DNA from: Cytobacillus firmus DS1
GTDB taxonomy: Bacteria; Bacillota; Bacilli; Bacillales; Cytobacillaceae
Assembly (NCBI RefSeq): GCF_000565285.1
Contig: NZ_APVL01000002.1
Location: 1-64,000, forward strand
Direction of reading: 5' to 3'
DNA length: 64,000 nucleotides
The position numbers and the translations under genes are program-made. Shown here one piece after another: positions 42,696 to 51,524 of the stretch (position 1 is its first letter; each line of letters opens with the position of its first letter). The notes beneath the pieces were generated by a model. It was not told the origin of the DNA. It ran no database searches and saw nothing but the letters and a program-made list of their open reading frames with translations.

Positions 42696-44441
42696 ATGGA
42701 ATGGAAAACAGCAGCAGAACGATGGATAAACCATGAGTATCTGGACATTGAATTATTAGAACAGCTAAAACGTCTGCAGGGAAATGAGAAGCTCCTTGAA
42801 GAAGCATTTTATAAGGGACTGGAATTCGGAACAGGCGGTATGCGCGGGGAAATTGGCCCGGGAACAAACCGCATGAATATCTATACTGTAAGGAAGGCGT
42901 CTGCAGGATTAGCGGCATACATAGAGGAAAAAGGGTTGGAGGCAAAAAACAGAGGGGTTGCAATTGCCTATGATTCACGCCGCATGTCCCCCGAATTTGC
43001 GATGGAAGCAGCTAAAACACTTGCCAGCAGAGGCATACAGACATATGTATTTGATGAACTTCGTCCAACCCCTGAACTTTCATTCGCAGTCCGGTACCTG
43101 CATGCGTATGCGGGGATAGTCATTACAGCCAGCCATAACCCTCCGGAATACAATGGTTATAAGGTGTATGGATCGGATGGTGCTCAGCTGACTCCTGCCG
43201 AAGCTGACATTGTTATAAGCAAAGTAAATGAATTAGAAAACGAATTGCTGATAGAAGTAATGGATGAAGAAGTGTTAAAGGAAAAGGGACTCATTACCAT
43301 GATTGGCAAAACAGTCGATCAGGCTTATCAGAAGCAGCTACTTACCATTTCCGAAAACCCTGATGCAGCAAATGAAACGGATGTTCATGTAGTTTTTACA
43401 CCTCTGCACGGTACAGCGAATAAGCCGGTTAGAGAGGCTTTGGCTGCTTTGGGTTATGAACATGTGCATGTAGTAAAGGAACAGGAGCTCCCAGATCCTG
43501 AGTTTTCAACAGTAAAAAGTCCTAATCCAGAGGAAAAAGATGCATTTGAGCTGGCAATGAGAGATGGAAGAGAAACTAATGCAGATCTGTTAATTGCTAC
43601 AGACCCGGACGCCGATCGCCTTGGCATCGCTGCCAGGAACAAAGAAGGTGAATATGTTCTTCTGACAGGAAATCAGACAGGTGCGCTGCTGCTTCACTAC
43701 ATACTTTCTCAGAAAAAGGAAAAGAATACACTGCCTGATAATGGCATCATGTTAAAAACGATCGTTACATCTGAATTTGGCCGCAGGGTTGCCTCTTCTT
43801 TTGGTGTAGAAACCGTAGATGTTTTAACTGGCTTCAAGTTCATTGCAGAAAAAATCAAAGAATATGAAGAGTCGGGTGAATACAGCTTCCTGTTCGGATA
43901 TGAGGAAAGCTATGGATATCTTATCGGCGACTTTGCCAGGGATAAGGATGCTATTCAGGCAGCTCTGCTTGCGACTGAGATGGCTGCATATTATAAAAAG
44001 AAAGGCATGTCCCTTTATGAGGCATTGCTCAGCTTATTTGAAGAGTTTGGCTATTTCCTTGAAGGATTAAAATCAATGACTCTCAAAGGAATTGAAGGCG
44101 CAGAAAAAATTCAGCAGACACTGGCCTCTTTCCGCGCTAATCCGATAAAGGAACTTGAAGGCATGAAAGTGCAGGCGGTTGAAGATTACTTAACAGGAAT
44201 CAGAACCGAAGCAGATGGAACAGAGAAGAATATCTGCCTGCCAAAATCTAATGTTATTAAGTATTTCTTCGAAGAAGGGAACTGGATCTGCCTAAGGCCA
44301 TCAGGTACAGAACCGAAAATTAAATTTTACTTTGGAATCAATGACTCTTCATTAGTCAGCAGCAAGGAGAAATTGGAATCCGTTCAAAAAGCATTTATGG
44401 ACATCGTCGAAGAAAGAATGGGCATTTCAGTGTCAAAATAA
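42696..44441 (+). CDS. pgcA: Alpha-phosphoglucomutase
   Basis: 581 residues of the alpha-D-phosphohexomutase superfamily. The phosphoserine loop is [14 protein letters not shown], the metal loop is [10 protein letters not shown] and the phosphate-binding end is [12 protein letters not shown]. It interconverts glucose 1- and 6-phosphate for UDP-glucose, teichoic acid and glycolipid synthesis. The ATG at 42696 has TTAGGAGGT upstream. As I recall, B. subtilis pgcA (yhxB) lies close to yhcX and yhcYZ too. Confidence 0.95.
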   Translation: MEWKTAAERWINHEYLDIELLEQLKRLQGNEKLLEEAFYKGLEFGTGGMRGEIGPGTNRMNIYTVRKASAGLAAYIEEKGLEAKNRGVAIAYDSRRMSPEFAMEAAKTLASRGIQTYVFDELRPTPELSFAVRYLHAYAGIVITASHNPPEYNGYKVYGSDGAQLTPAEADIVISKVNELENELLIEVMDEEVLKEKGLITMIGKTVDQAYQKQLLTISENPDAANETDVHVVFTPLHGTANKPVREALAALGYEHVHVVKEQELPDPEFSTVKSPNPEEKDAFELAMRDGRETNADLLIATDPDADRLGIAARNKEGEYVLLTGNQTGALLLHYILSQKKEKNTLPDNGIMLKTIVTSEFGRRVASSFGVETVDVLTGFKFIAEKIKEYEESGEYSFLFGYEESYGYLIGDFARDKDAIQAALLATEMAAYYKKKGMSLYEALLSLFEEFGYFLEGLKSMTLKGIEGAEKIQQTLASFRANPIKELEGMKVQAVEDYLTGIRTEADGTEKNICLPKSNVIKYFFEEGNWICLRPSGTEPKIKFYFGINDSSLVSSKEKLESVQKAFMDIVEERMGISVSK

Positions 44442-44480
44442 ATTACTGCACCCAGTAGTGTTAACAGAAAGGAAGATATG

Positions 44481-45203
44481 ATGTTAAAGGGACAGACGGC
44501 AATTGTAACAGGTGCATCCAGAGGGATCGGCAAGGAAATCGCTGTTAAGCTGGCTCAGCAGGGCATGAAGCTAACCCTGATTGGAAGTTCAGAGGAAATA
44601 CATCAATCAGCAGAAGACCTTAATAAAATGGGATTTACAGATGTACTGCCTATTCAGGCGGATATTTCAGATGAAGCACAAGTAATGGCTGCAGTTGAAA
44701 AGACTCTTCAAACATACAAACGGCTTGACCTTCTCGTGAACAATGCAGGTATGGGATTTTTCAAACAGGTTGATGAAACAACACTGGAAGAGTGGAAAAA
44801 GGTATTTGAAGTCAATGTGCAGGGAGTCTTTCTCGGAAGCAGGGCAGTACTGCCGCACATGAAAGAGCGAAAATCCGGTACAATCATTACCATTTCTTCA
44901 GATGTAGCCAGGTATACTATCCCAAATGGCTCAGCCTATACGGCAACAAAATATGCAGTTCAAGGCTTTTCGGGATCTTTAGCTCAGGAAGTCAGAGAAT
45001 ATGGCATTCGCGTCGGAACGATAAATCCTGGAATGGTTGATACGTTTTTTGCAGAATCCAAGCAGGGACTTGAAGAGAAAAAAGATTGGCTGAAGGTCGA
45101 AGATATCGCAAATGCTGTTGTTTACATGGCATCAGCCCCGAAACACATGATGATCGACGAAATTGTTCTTCATCCATTTGTTCAAAACTATCCAATTTCA
45201 TAA
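44481..45203 (+). CDS. Short-chain dehydrogenase/reductase (FabG-like)
   Basis: 240 residues. Cofactor motif TGASRGIGKEIA, NNAG structural motif (LLVNNAGMGF), catalytic Ser in TISSDVARY and the YTATKYAV motif (Y-x3-K). A classical SDR, annotated in relatives as 3-ketoacyl-ACP reductase, but a solitary copy outside a fatty-acid operon could act on other ketones. Two adjacent ATG codons are possible starts; the second has better spacing from AAAGGAAG. Confidence 0.88.
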   Translation: MLKGQTAIVTGASRGIGKEIAVKLAQQGMKLTLIGSSEEIHQSAEDLNKMGFTDVLPIQADISDEAQVMAAVEKTLQTYKRLDLLVNNAGMGFFKQVDETTLEEWKKVFEVNVQGVFLGSRAVLPHMKERKSGTIITISSDVARYTIPNGSAYTATKYAVQGFSGSLAQEVREYGIRVGTINPGMVDTFFAESKQGLEEKKDWLKVEDIANAVVYMASAPKHMMIDEIVLHPFVQNYPIS

Positions 45204-45209
45204 TATATC

Positions 45210-45240
45210 CACCGAAGAGGCCTCCTCTTCGGTGTTTTTC
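45210..45240 (+). terminator. Terminator of the short-chain dehydrogenase
   Basis: CACCGAAGAGG, CCT, CCTCTTCGGTG, TTTTT. Confidence 0.92.
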
Positions 45241-45348
45241 TGTCTGCAACTTTAGTCGCAGGCCGCTTCCTCCAAAATGCCAAGGAAGAAAGGGAATAAA
45301 AGTTATATAATAAAAGTACATAATATGAAAGTTCCAAGGGGGATAAGG

Positions 45349-46479
45349 GTGTTAGGGGAAAAAAGGCAATCAGAAATCGGAATTTTAAAAGAAATAGCAG
45401 AACTATTGAATGAAGGAACAGAAATAGATTCGCTTCTTAAAGAGGTACTGCAAAAATTGCTTCATATCACCGGTCTGGAAACGGGATGGGTATTTCTGAT
45501 CGATAACCATGGGGAGTTCCGTCTGGCAGCAGAAGAGAAACTGCCCCCTGCCCTTTCGGCGGATAACTGCAGGCCGATGTGCAAAGGAGATTGCTGGTGC
45601 ATTGACCGCTATAATGACGGCAGACTAAACAAAGCTTCTAATATAATTGAATGCAAAAGAATAGAAGATGCAATTGCCGAGCAAAGAAACGATACTAACG
45701 GGCTAACCCATCATGCCTCCGTACCGCTGAGAGCAGGAGAGGAAAAGTTTGGTGTTCTTAATATTGGTTCACCTGCTAAAACCCATTTTTCACCGGAAGA
45801 ATTGGCTTTGCTTGAATCAGTTGCTTTTCAAATCGGAACAGCCATAAAACGAATCAAGCTGACACAGCTGGAACAGGAGACGGCACTTGCTGCGGAAAGA
45901 AACAGGCTGGCAAGGGACCTGCATGATTCTGTCAACCAGCTTTTGTTCTCTTTAAGCTTAACGGCGAGGGGAGGAGCGGAAATGTCTGATAACCCGGAAA
46001 TAAAAGAGACCTTTTCCTACATGCAGGATCTCGCACAGGAAGCCTTAAGCGAGATGAGAGCGCTTATCTGGCAGCTCAAACCGCGCGGACTGGAAAATGG
46101 AATAATATGCGCTATGCAGACTTACAGTCAAATGCTTGGCCTGAAGCTGAACTCAAAAGTAAAGGGTGTAATCTGTCTTCCGGGGAAAGTCGAAGAAACA
46201 CTTTGGAGAATTAGCCAGGAAGCCCTGGCTAATTGTAAAAAGCACTCTGGTGAATCAACAGCTGATGTAGTACTGACTGTGGATGAAAGAACAGTTGCCA
46301 TGGTGATTTCCGATTGCGGCAGAGGGTTTCATTATCGTGAAAACGATATCCCTTCTCTCGGCCTCAAAAGCATGAAGAAAAGAACGGAAGCACTGAATGG
46401 TTTATTTAAGTTAAAAACAGAGCCAAACAAAGGAACGAATATTGAAATTATCATTCCTTTGGAAAAGGGAGGGAAATAA
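45349..46479 (+). CDS. yhcY: Soluble sensor histidine kinase with GAF domain, YhcY-like
   Basis: 376 residues: an N-terminal GAF domain (about 20-165) with a Cys-rich insertion (CRPMCKGDCWCI, plus a further Cys), a HisKA_3 dimerisation helix with phospho-acceptor His192 in ARDLHDSVNQ, and an ATPase domain (LWRISQEALANCKKHS, DCGRGF, GLKSMKKR). There are no membrane helices, so it senses an internal signal; the clustered cysteines hint at redox or metal. GTG 45349 follows AAGGGGGA at good spacing; longer in-frame starts have no site. It abuts the regulator gene. Confidence 0.88.
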   Translation: MLGEKRQSEIGILKEIAELLNEGTEIDSLLKEVLQKLLHITGLETGWVFLIDNHGEFRLAAEEKLPPALSADNCRPMCKGDCWCIDRYNDGRLNKASNIIECKRIEDAIAEQRNDTNGLTHHASVPLRAGEEKFGVLNIGSPAKTHFSPEELALLESVAFQIGTAIKRIKLTQLEQETALAAERNRLARDLHDSVNQLLFSLSLTARGGAEMSDNPEIKETFSYMQDLAQEALSEMRALIWQLKPRGLENGIICAMQTYSQMLGLKLNSKVKGVICLPGKVEETLWRISQEALANCKKHSGESTADVVLTVDERTVAMVISDCGRGFHYRENDIPSLGLKSMKKRTEALNGLFKLKTEPNKGTNIEIIIPLEKGGK

Positions 46480-47124
46480 ATGGCCATCAAGGTTTTAATA
46501 GCGGATGATCATCATGTTGTGAGAAGGGGACTTGTATTTTTTCTCAAAACTCAGCCGGAAATCGAAATTATCGGAGAGGCAAAAAACGGCCTTGAAGCTG
46601 TTGAGATGGTGCAAACAAACAAGCCGGATGTTATATTAATGGACCTGGATATGCCTGTAATGAATGGGATTGAAGCCACACGGCAGATTAAACTGAATTA
46701 TCCTGCTGTAAAAATCATGATACTCACAAGCTTTTCAGACCAGGATCATGTAATTCCCGCAATTGAGGCTGGCGCATCAGGATATCAGCTGAAGGATATT
46801 GAGCCGGATATCCTTGTTCAGGCAATTATCCAGCTGATGAAAGGGGAGAATCAGCTGCATCCAAAAGCCACCTCCCATCTGCTCACACATTTAACGAATA
46901 AAAACAGTACAGAAAGACAGCCGCTTGAAGAGCTGACGAAGAGAGAGCTCGAGGTACTGAGAGAGATCGCAAAAGGAAAAAGCAATAAAGAAATTGCTTC
47001 ATCCCTTTATATAACAGAAAAGACAGTCAAAACGCATGTTTCTAACCTGCTGTCCAAATTAGAGCTCGCGGACAGGACACAGGCAGCACTTTATGCAGTG
47101 CGTCATGGTATTGCAGAGTCATAA
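46480..47124 (+). CDS. yhcZ: NarL/LuxR-type response regulator, YhcZ-like
   Basis: 214 residues. Receiver domain with acidic pocket ADDHH and phosphorylation site Asp55 (LMDLDMPVMNG). The LuxR-type helix-turn-helix at the C-terminus reads LTKRELEVLREIAKGKSNKEIASSLYITEKTVKTHVSNLLSKL. It starts immediately after the kinase stop, so the pair is one transcript. The likely target is the flavoprotein gene next door, by analogy with the B. subtilis yhcY-yhcZ-yhdA arrangement. Confidence 0.93.
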   Translation: MAIKVLIADDHHVVRRGLVFFLKTQPEIEIIGEAKNGLEAVEMVQTNKPDVILMDLDMPVMNGIEATRQIKLNYPAVKIMILTSFSDQDHVIPAIEAGASGYQLKDIEPDILVQAIIQLMKGENQLHPKATSHLLTHLTNKNSTERQPLEELTKRELEVLREIAKGKSNKEIASSLYITEKTVKTHVSNLLSKLELADRTQAALYAVRHGIAES

Positions 47125-47267
47125 TAAAAAACTCATCCAAAAGTCTGAGGAGATATTTACTGATTTAGTACTGAAACAAGCTTTATAAAACTCAGCCATC
47201 CTGACGATGTGTAAAAGCGCATGTTTCTATATACTAAAGAATATAGGATCCTAAAGGAGAGTTTATA

Positions 47268-47807
47268 ATGAAGCTTACAATTATTAATGGAAGTCCGCGA
47301 ATGAAGGGACGCACGGGAATAGCCTCCCGCTATATTGCAAGAAAATATAATGCTGAACTGATCGACTTAAGCCTTGGAGAAATTCCCTTATACAATGGAA
47401 CAGAAGCACAATATGGGCTGCCTGCTGTTAAAAAACTGCGCCAGCAGATTGCTGACTCTGATGGAGTTATTCTGGCATCCCCTGAGTACCACAGTGCCAT
47501 GAGCGGAGCATTAAAGAATGCCCTGGATTTCCTGGGGAGTGAGCAATTTGCCCATAAGCCAGTCGGCCTGCTGGTTGTGGCAGGGGGCGGTAAAGGCGGG
47601 ATCAATGCGCTGAATAATTTAAGAATTGCCGGCAGAGGGGTATATGCCAATGTTATACCTAAACAGCTTGTCCTGGACCCGCATTGTTTTGATTATGAAA
47701 ATGATGGCCTTTTTGAGGAACCAGCCAAACTCGTAGAAGGTTTAATGAATGAACTTCAGGTATATATGAAGGCATATGGTCAAGTTAAGCAGGAATTAAA
47801 ACAATAA
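47268..47807 (+). CDS. azr: NADPH-dependent FMN reductase / azoreductase
   Basis: 179 residues of the flavodoxin-like NAD(P)H:FMN oxidoreductase family. FMN-binding motif INGSPRMKGRTGIASRYIA and LASPEYHSAMSGALKNALDFL are the family hallmarks; a Gly-rich loop VVAGGGKGGINAL follows. Corresponds to B. subtilis Azr (YhdA). AAAGGAGAG precedes the ATG. It follows the yhcYZ two-component genes. Confidence 0.9.
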   Translation: MKLTIINGSPRMKGRTGIASRYIARKYNAELIDLSLGEIPLYNGTEAQYGLPAVKKLRQQIADSDGVILASPEYHSAMSGALKNALDFLGSEQFAHKPVGLLVVAGGGKGGINALNNLRIAGRGVYANVIPKQLVLDPHCFDYENDGLFEEPAKLVEGLMNELQVYMKAYGQVKQELKQ

Positions 47808-47817
47808 AAAAACAAAA

Positions 47818-47846
47818 ACACGGACCTAAAAATCCGTGTTTTATTA
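47818..47846 (+). terminator. Terminator of azr, shared with yhdB
   Basis: ACACGGA and TCCGTGT around CCTAAAAA, T-rich on both sides, between converging genes. Confidence 0.85.
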
Positions 47847-47863
47847 TTGGTGGAATTCTTTTG

Positions 47864-48118
47864 TCAGGTTAGTTCATAAAATACAGTGTTTGGCAGCTGT
47901 TTTTCCGATAATTCATTGGCATGGTCAATATATCTAAGCAGTGAGTATAAATGTTTCTCAATGACAGAATAGTCTTTTTCGAAATTGTAGGCATGAAGAA
48001 AATGTTCAATTTTCTTCGAAAGAAACTGATCTTCTGTCCTGACCATCAGGATCAGCAGGTTATCCCATTCAGACCGGTGTGTATAATATAACGCACGGTC
48101 ATAATCCACTTTATTCAT
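47864..48118 (-). CDS. yhdB: YhdB-like protein
   Basis: 84 residues (MNKVDYDRALYYTHRSEWDNLLILMVRTEDQ and on), helical and soluble, matching the small YhdB family of Bacillus. The function is unknown. AGGAGGAGAGG precedes the start. It is transcribed against its neighbours, as in the B. subtilis arrangement I recall. Confidence 0.8.
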   Translation of the reverse strand: MNKVDYDRALYYTHRSEWDNLLILMVRTEDQFLSKKIEHFLHAYNFEKDYSVIEKHLYSLLRYIDHANELSEKQLPNTVFYELT

Positions 48119-48325
48119 TTGTCCTCTCCTCCTCTTCCAGGAGTTGATTATAGTTTATGATGATGCGGCATTTTATTTCAAAGTAAATCTTGGACTTGTT
48201 GATTTACAAGGGTTTTCATCATTTTCCTGTATATATTGGCCACATTCATTTATAAGGCAATTCCATACATAAAATCGAAGCCTGGGTCAAAAATAGAATT
48301 AACGACACATGCTTTGGAGGCAAGA

Positions 48326-48643
48326 ATGAAAAGGTATTTATCGATTTTTATGCTTATTTGTTTATTAGCCGGGGGAGGTTCATTGGCAGGAGCTGTACAA
48401 AAACCGGATTATGAAAAGTATGGGAGAATTGCCATTGCAGTTGTAAAAGAAGACTATCCTGGGGAAGAAGTAGTGGATTATCAGTATGGAGGAAGAAAGA
48501 AAGTTACTGAAACAGATGTAACGGACACCTTCACTTTTACCGTAAAAGAAGATGGGAATCCAGTAACAGTATTGGTGATGGTCACGCATAACCTAAAGGA
48601 TAACAAAGCAGTTAGCCTCACTGTAGAGAGAAAAGCGCAATAG
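48326..48643 (+). CDS. yhdC: Secreted DUF3889 protein, YhdC-like
   Basis: 105 residues. Signal peptide of about 27 residues (KRYLSIFMLICLLAGGGSLAGA then a polar mature part). The mature part, PDYEKYGRIAIAVVKEDYPGEEVVDYQYGGR followed by FTFTVKEDGNPVTVLVMVTHN, fits the DUF3889 fold. Exported, function unknown. TTTGGAGGCAAGA precedes ATG 48326; longer readings have no site. Confidence 0.85.
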   Translation: MKRYLSIFMLICLLAGGGSLAGAVQKPDYEKYGRIAIAVVKEDYPGEEVVDYQYGGRKKVTETDVTDTFTFTVKEDGNPVTVLVMVTHNLKDNKAVSLTVERKAQ

Positions 48644-48650
48644 CACAAAT

Positions 48651-48680
48651 AAAAGCGGGGCGGAATGCTCCGCTTTTTGC
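48651..48680 (+). terminator. Terminator of yhdC
   Basis: AAAGCGG and CCGCTTT arms, then TTTGC. Confidence 0.8.
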
Positions 48681-48769
48681 TGTAATTTGTTACAAGCTTA
48701 TGAAGAGACTACTCATCAATCCTCTTGTTGGTTCATAGATTATGGTAAGGACTAAAAGGGGGAGTGGCA

Positions 48770-50182
48770 ATGCGGGAAGAAGAAAATAAGCCATTGGAGT
48801 ATGCCATTCAGGAAATTACTGAAATTGCAAATGGGTTTGGCTTGGACTATTACCCAATGAGGTATGAAATTTGTCCTGCAGAAATCATTTATACATTCGG
48901 CGCTTATGGCATGCCGACCAGGTTTTCTCATTGGAGCTTTGGAAAACAGTTTCACAAGATGAAGCTGCATTATGATTTAGGATTATCGAAAATTTATGAG
49001 CTTGTAATCAATTCGGATCCTTGCTACGCGTTTCTGCTCGATTCCAATGCCCTTATTCAAAACAAATTAATTGTAGCGCATGTTTTAGCACACTGTGATT
49101 TCTTTAAAAATAATGTCCGTTTTCAAAATACAAAGAGGGACATGGTAGAGAGCATGGCTGCAACCGCCGAAAGAATCAGACAATATGAAATTGAGTTTGG
49201 GAAGAAGGAAGTGGAAACTTTCCTTGATGCAGTGCTGGCAATAGAAGAACATATTGATCCGTCTCTTATGAGACCGAAGCTCGCCTGGAGTACGGAAGAT
49301 GAATATGAAAGCAGCGGTGATACCGCAGCACCTAGCCCTTATGATGATTTATGGGGGTTGGATGAAAGGAACAAGAAGCATGAGCCAAAGAAGAAGAAAA
49401 AGAAATTCCCTCCAAAACCCGAAAAGGATTTACTATTATTTATTGAAAGCTACAGCAGGGAGCTCACCGACTGGCAGCGGGATATTTTAACGATGATGAG
49501 GGAAGAAATGCTATATTTTTGGCCGCAGCTCGAAACAAAAATCATGAACGAGGGATGGGCTTCCTATTGGCATCAGCGTATTTTAAGGGAAATGGATTTG
49601 ACATCTGCAGAAGCGCTTGAATTTGCCAAATTGAATGCAGGAGTGGTGCAGCCGTCAAGAACCGGAATCAATCCATATTATCTGGGTCTGAAAATTTTCG
49701 AAGATATTGAAGAACGGTATAACAATCCGACGGAGGAAATGAAGAGACGCGGTGTAGTGCCAGGTTCAGGCAGGGAAAAAATGTTTGAGGTGCGTGAAAT
49801 CGAGTCAGATATATCTTTCTTAAGAAATTATTTAACAAAAGACCTTGTCATGAGAGAAGATATGTATCTGTTCCAAAAACAGGGCAAGGATTATAAAATT
49901 GTGGATAAACAGTGGGAGCATGTGCGCGATCAGCTTGTCAGCATGCGTGTAAATGGAGGATTTCCCTATTTGACGGTTAATGACGGAGATTATATGAAGA
50001 ACGGGGAACTGTACTTAAAGCACTGGTTTGAAGGTGTGGAGCTTGATCTTAAATATCTTGAAAAAGTACTTCCCTATGTACACCAGCTTTGGGGAAGGGG
50101 CGTCCATATGGAGACCATTGTTGAAGGCAAGAACATGCTTTTCACTTACGACGGGAAGAGCATCCACAGAAAATATTTATAA
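48770..50182 (+). CDS. spoVR: Stage V sporulation protein R
   Basis: 470 residues, full family length. Typical segments are [21 protein letters not shown] near the N-terminus, the metal-protease-like stretch [18 protein letters not shown] in the middle, and [20 protein letters not shown]. SpoVR is needed for spore cortex formation in B. subtilis. ATG 48770 is spaced correctly from AAGGGGGAG; the GTG two codons earlier overlaps it. The family is usually linked to prkA and yhbH, which here lie about 30 kb upstream. Confidence 0.95.
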   Translation: MREEENKPLEYAIQEITEIANGFGLDYYPMRYEICPAEIIYTFGAYGMPTRFSHWSFGKQFHKMKLHYDLGLSKIYELVINSDPCYAFLLDSNALIQNKLIVAHVLAHCDFFKNNVRFQNTKRDMVESMAATAERIRQYEIEFGKKEVETFLDAVLAIEEHIDPSLMRPKLAWSTEDEYESSGDTAAPSPYDDLWGLDERNKKHEPKKKKKKFPPKPEKDLLLFIESYSRELTDWQRDILTMMREEMLYFWPQLETKIMNEGWASYWHQRILREMDLTSAEALEFAKLNAGVVQPSRTGINPYYLGLKIFEDIEERYNNPTEEMKRRGVVPGSGREKMFEVREIESDISFLRNYLTKDLVMREDMYLFQKQGKDYKIVDKQWEHVRDQLVSMRVNGGFPYLTVNDGDYMKNGELYLKHWFEGVELDLKYLEKVLPYVHQLWGRGVHMETIVEGKNMLFTYDGKSIHRKYL

Positions 50183-50187
50183 AAATG

Positions 50188-50223
50188 ACGTACGAACCAC
50201 ACATGTTGTGGTTCGTCTTTTTT
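50188..50223 (+). terminator. Terminator of spoVR
   Basis: GACGTACGAACCACA pairs with TTGTGGTTCGTC around CATG, followed by TTTTTT. Confidence 0.9.
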
Positions 50224-50398
50224 GAGTTGTGCTGCAAACAGGTTCTTAAAAAATGGGCAGGATAAAACTAAATACTTTCTTCCTAAGGAGTATTACAGTA
50301 ATATTAACGTGTACAGGCGGGGGTATTGGAAAGGCAATTTGATAACTCCCAGTTACTGAAATTTGCTTTACATCCATTGATAAACTGAGGAAAGGATG

Positions 50399-50683
50399 AT
50401 GATCTTGATAATTACAGATTCAGCACGGGATCTCGTGAAACAGGTTCTTCAAGAGAAAAATACTGGCGGGATTAGAGTTTATTTTGCAGGCTTTGGCTGA
50501 GGAGGCCCGCAAATTGGACTGGCTCTGGATGAGCCGGAAGCAGATGATATAATCGAAACAATAAATGAAATCCAGGTGGCAATCGACCCGGAAATCAAGC
50601 CGCATACGGAAAGTATGGTTCTTGACTATGATCAGGAAAATGAAAGACTGGTCTTGTTAGGCAATGAAAGCGACTGCTGCTAA
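50399..50683 (+). CDS. HesB/IscA-like protein with in-frame TGA, candidate selenoprotein
   Basis: Reading through a single TGA at 50498-50500 gives 94 residues with uninterrupted family character. Before it come ITDSARDLVKQVLQ and GGIRVYFAGFG, then the TGA, then GGPQIGLALDEP and a tail ending GNESDCC before a TAA. The TGA stands where HesB-like relatives have the conserved Cys. A HesB-related selenoprotein family with Sec at this Cys is known. A hairpin fitting the bacterial SECIS layout follows at 50519-50537. GAGGAAAGG precedes the ATG; an ATG three bases earlier is possible. A real nonsense mutation is the alternative. Presumed role: iron-sulfur or metal/redox chemistry. Confidence 0.75.
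50519..50537 (+). promoter_or_regulatory. Putative bacterial SECIS element
   Basis: CTGGCTC and GAGCCGG form a seven-pair stem (one G-U) with loop TGGAT. The stem starts 19 bases and the loop 26 bases after the TGA, within the distance at which SelB-binding SECIS loops are found, and the loop contains G residues. It lies inside the coding sequence, as in bacterial selenoprotein genes. Confidence 0.5.
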
Positions 50684-50694
50684 TAGTTAAAATT

Positions 50695-50719
50695 AAAACA
50701 CCCGCTTGGGTGTTTTTCT
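50695..50719 (+). terminator. Terminator of the HesB-like gene
   Basis: AAACACCC, GCTT, GGGTGTTTTTC, 12 bases after the gene's stop. An intact terminator supports the gene being expressed to its end. Confidence 0.85.
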
Positions 50720-50738
50720 ATTATTAAAAACTAAGGTG

Positions 50739-50767
50739 TTGACAATATACCCATTAGGGTATATTAT
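50739..50767 (+). promoter_or_regulatory. Promoter with embedded CstR-type operator 1
   Basis: TTGACA and TATTAT are 17 bases apart. The spacer is almost filled by the palindrome ATATACCC-ATTA-GGGTATAT (50745-50764). A repressor bound here would block RNA polymerase. The same TACCC...GGGTA design recurs three more times in this locus. Confidence 0.8.
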
Positions 50768-50806
50768 ATGAATTGTAAATGAATTATTTATGCAGAGGAG
50801 AGAAAT

Positions 50807-51151
50807 ATGCTGCTGATTTTTTTAACCTTGCTGCTAGTTAGTTTCCCATTATTTAAGAGGTATTATCCTATTAGAGACATCCCTTGTTATCGTTTGGATC
50901 AATGCCTGCCCGAGGAAGGCACAGCACTGCTGGATGTCAGGGACTATAATGAGTCCTGTCATTGTGAAATACCCGGAGCGATCAATCTGCCCATTCCATA
51001 TATAAATAGGCATATAAAAGATATACCTTATAACCAAATCCATTTAATTGCATCCAGCTCATTAGAGAAAAATGTGGGAATAAGGATGCTCCGAAAAAAG
51101 GGGTATAAGATTGTTGGTTTTTCAATGCCTGATTGCCTATGTGTAAAATAA
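50807..51151 (+). CDS. Membrane-anchored degenerate rhodanese
   Basis: 114 residues: an N-terminal hydrophobic helix, then a rhodanese-like fold (GTALLDVRDYNESCHCEIPGAINLPIPY, a CH2A/B-like pattern). The active-site loop, where rhodaneses have Cys-x5, reads HLIASSSLEKN, so the catalytic Cys is missing. Other cysteines (CHC in the middle, CLC at the end) might substitute. First gene behind operator 1 and upstream of the cstR-like gene. Possibly a binding or docking protein for sulfane sulfur carriers; this is inference. Confidence 0.75.
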   Translation: MLLIFLTLLLVSFPLFKRYYPIRDIPCYRLDQCLPEEGTALLDVRDYNESCHCEIPGAINLPIPYINRHIKDIPYNQIHLIASSSLEKNVGIRMLRKKGYKIVGFSMPDCLCVK

Positions 51152-51172
51152 AACTATAATGGGGTGAAGCTT

Positions 51173-51433
51173 GTGTTATACGATCCAAAAACTAAAAATC
51201 GAATCAAAAGGGCGGAAGGCCAGCTTCGAGGTATTTTAAAAATGATGGAGGGTGAAAAAGATTGCAAATCTGTCATTACCCAGCTAACAGCTTCAAGATC
51301 AGCAATTGATAAAGCAATTGCAGTTATAGTCAGTTCGAATCTTGAACAATGTATTGTTGAAAACGCAGAAAAGGGAATTGAGAGTTCCATTATGATTGAA
51401 GAGGCTGTCAACTTACTTGTTAAAAGCAGATGA
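51173..51433 (+). CDS. cstR: CstR-type persulfide-sensing repressor (CsoR family)
   Basis: 86 residues, all helical. Cys31 (EKDCKSV) and Cys60 (NLEQCIV) fall at the same numbers as the sensing pair of Staphylococcus aureus CstR. The His that copper-sensing CsoR proteins use next to the second Cys is Asn56 here, which argues for sulfane sulfur rather than copper. GTG 51173 follows GGGGTGA at good spacing; GTG 51164 is inside that site. It probably represses from the four TACCC/GGGTA palindromes around the locus. Confidence 0.88.
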   Translation: MLYDPKTKNRIKRAEGQLRGILKMMEGEKDCKSVITQLTASRSAIDKAIAVIVSSNLEQCIVENAEKGIESSIMIEEAVNLLVKSR

Positions 51434-51440
51434 TGCTCAG

Positions 51441-51485
51441 TTGACTTCCTTTTTTATTTAGTTATAATATACCCAAATAGGTATA
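51441..51485 (+). promoter_or_regulatory. Promoter and CstR-type operator 2
   Basis: TTGACT and TATAAT with 16 bases between. The palindrome TATACC-CAAATA-GGTATA overlaps and follows the -10 (51468-51485), 40 bases before the next rhodanese gene. Confidence 0.7.
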
Positions 51486-51524
51486 AAAACAGAAGAGTTA
51501 TCACATAAATTGGGAGGTAAGCAA

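Noticed and set aside
50420..50605. Antisense 61-codon frame over the HesB-like gene
   Set aside because: A shadow of the sense gene; no ribosome binding site and composition typical of reverse-strand reading.
51173..51433. Copper-sensing CsoR
   Set aside because: The copper-ligand His is replaced by Asn, the Cys pair is at CstR positions 31 and 60, and the neighbours handle sulfur; no copper pump or chaperone is present.
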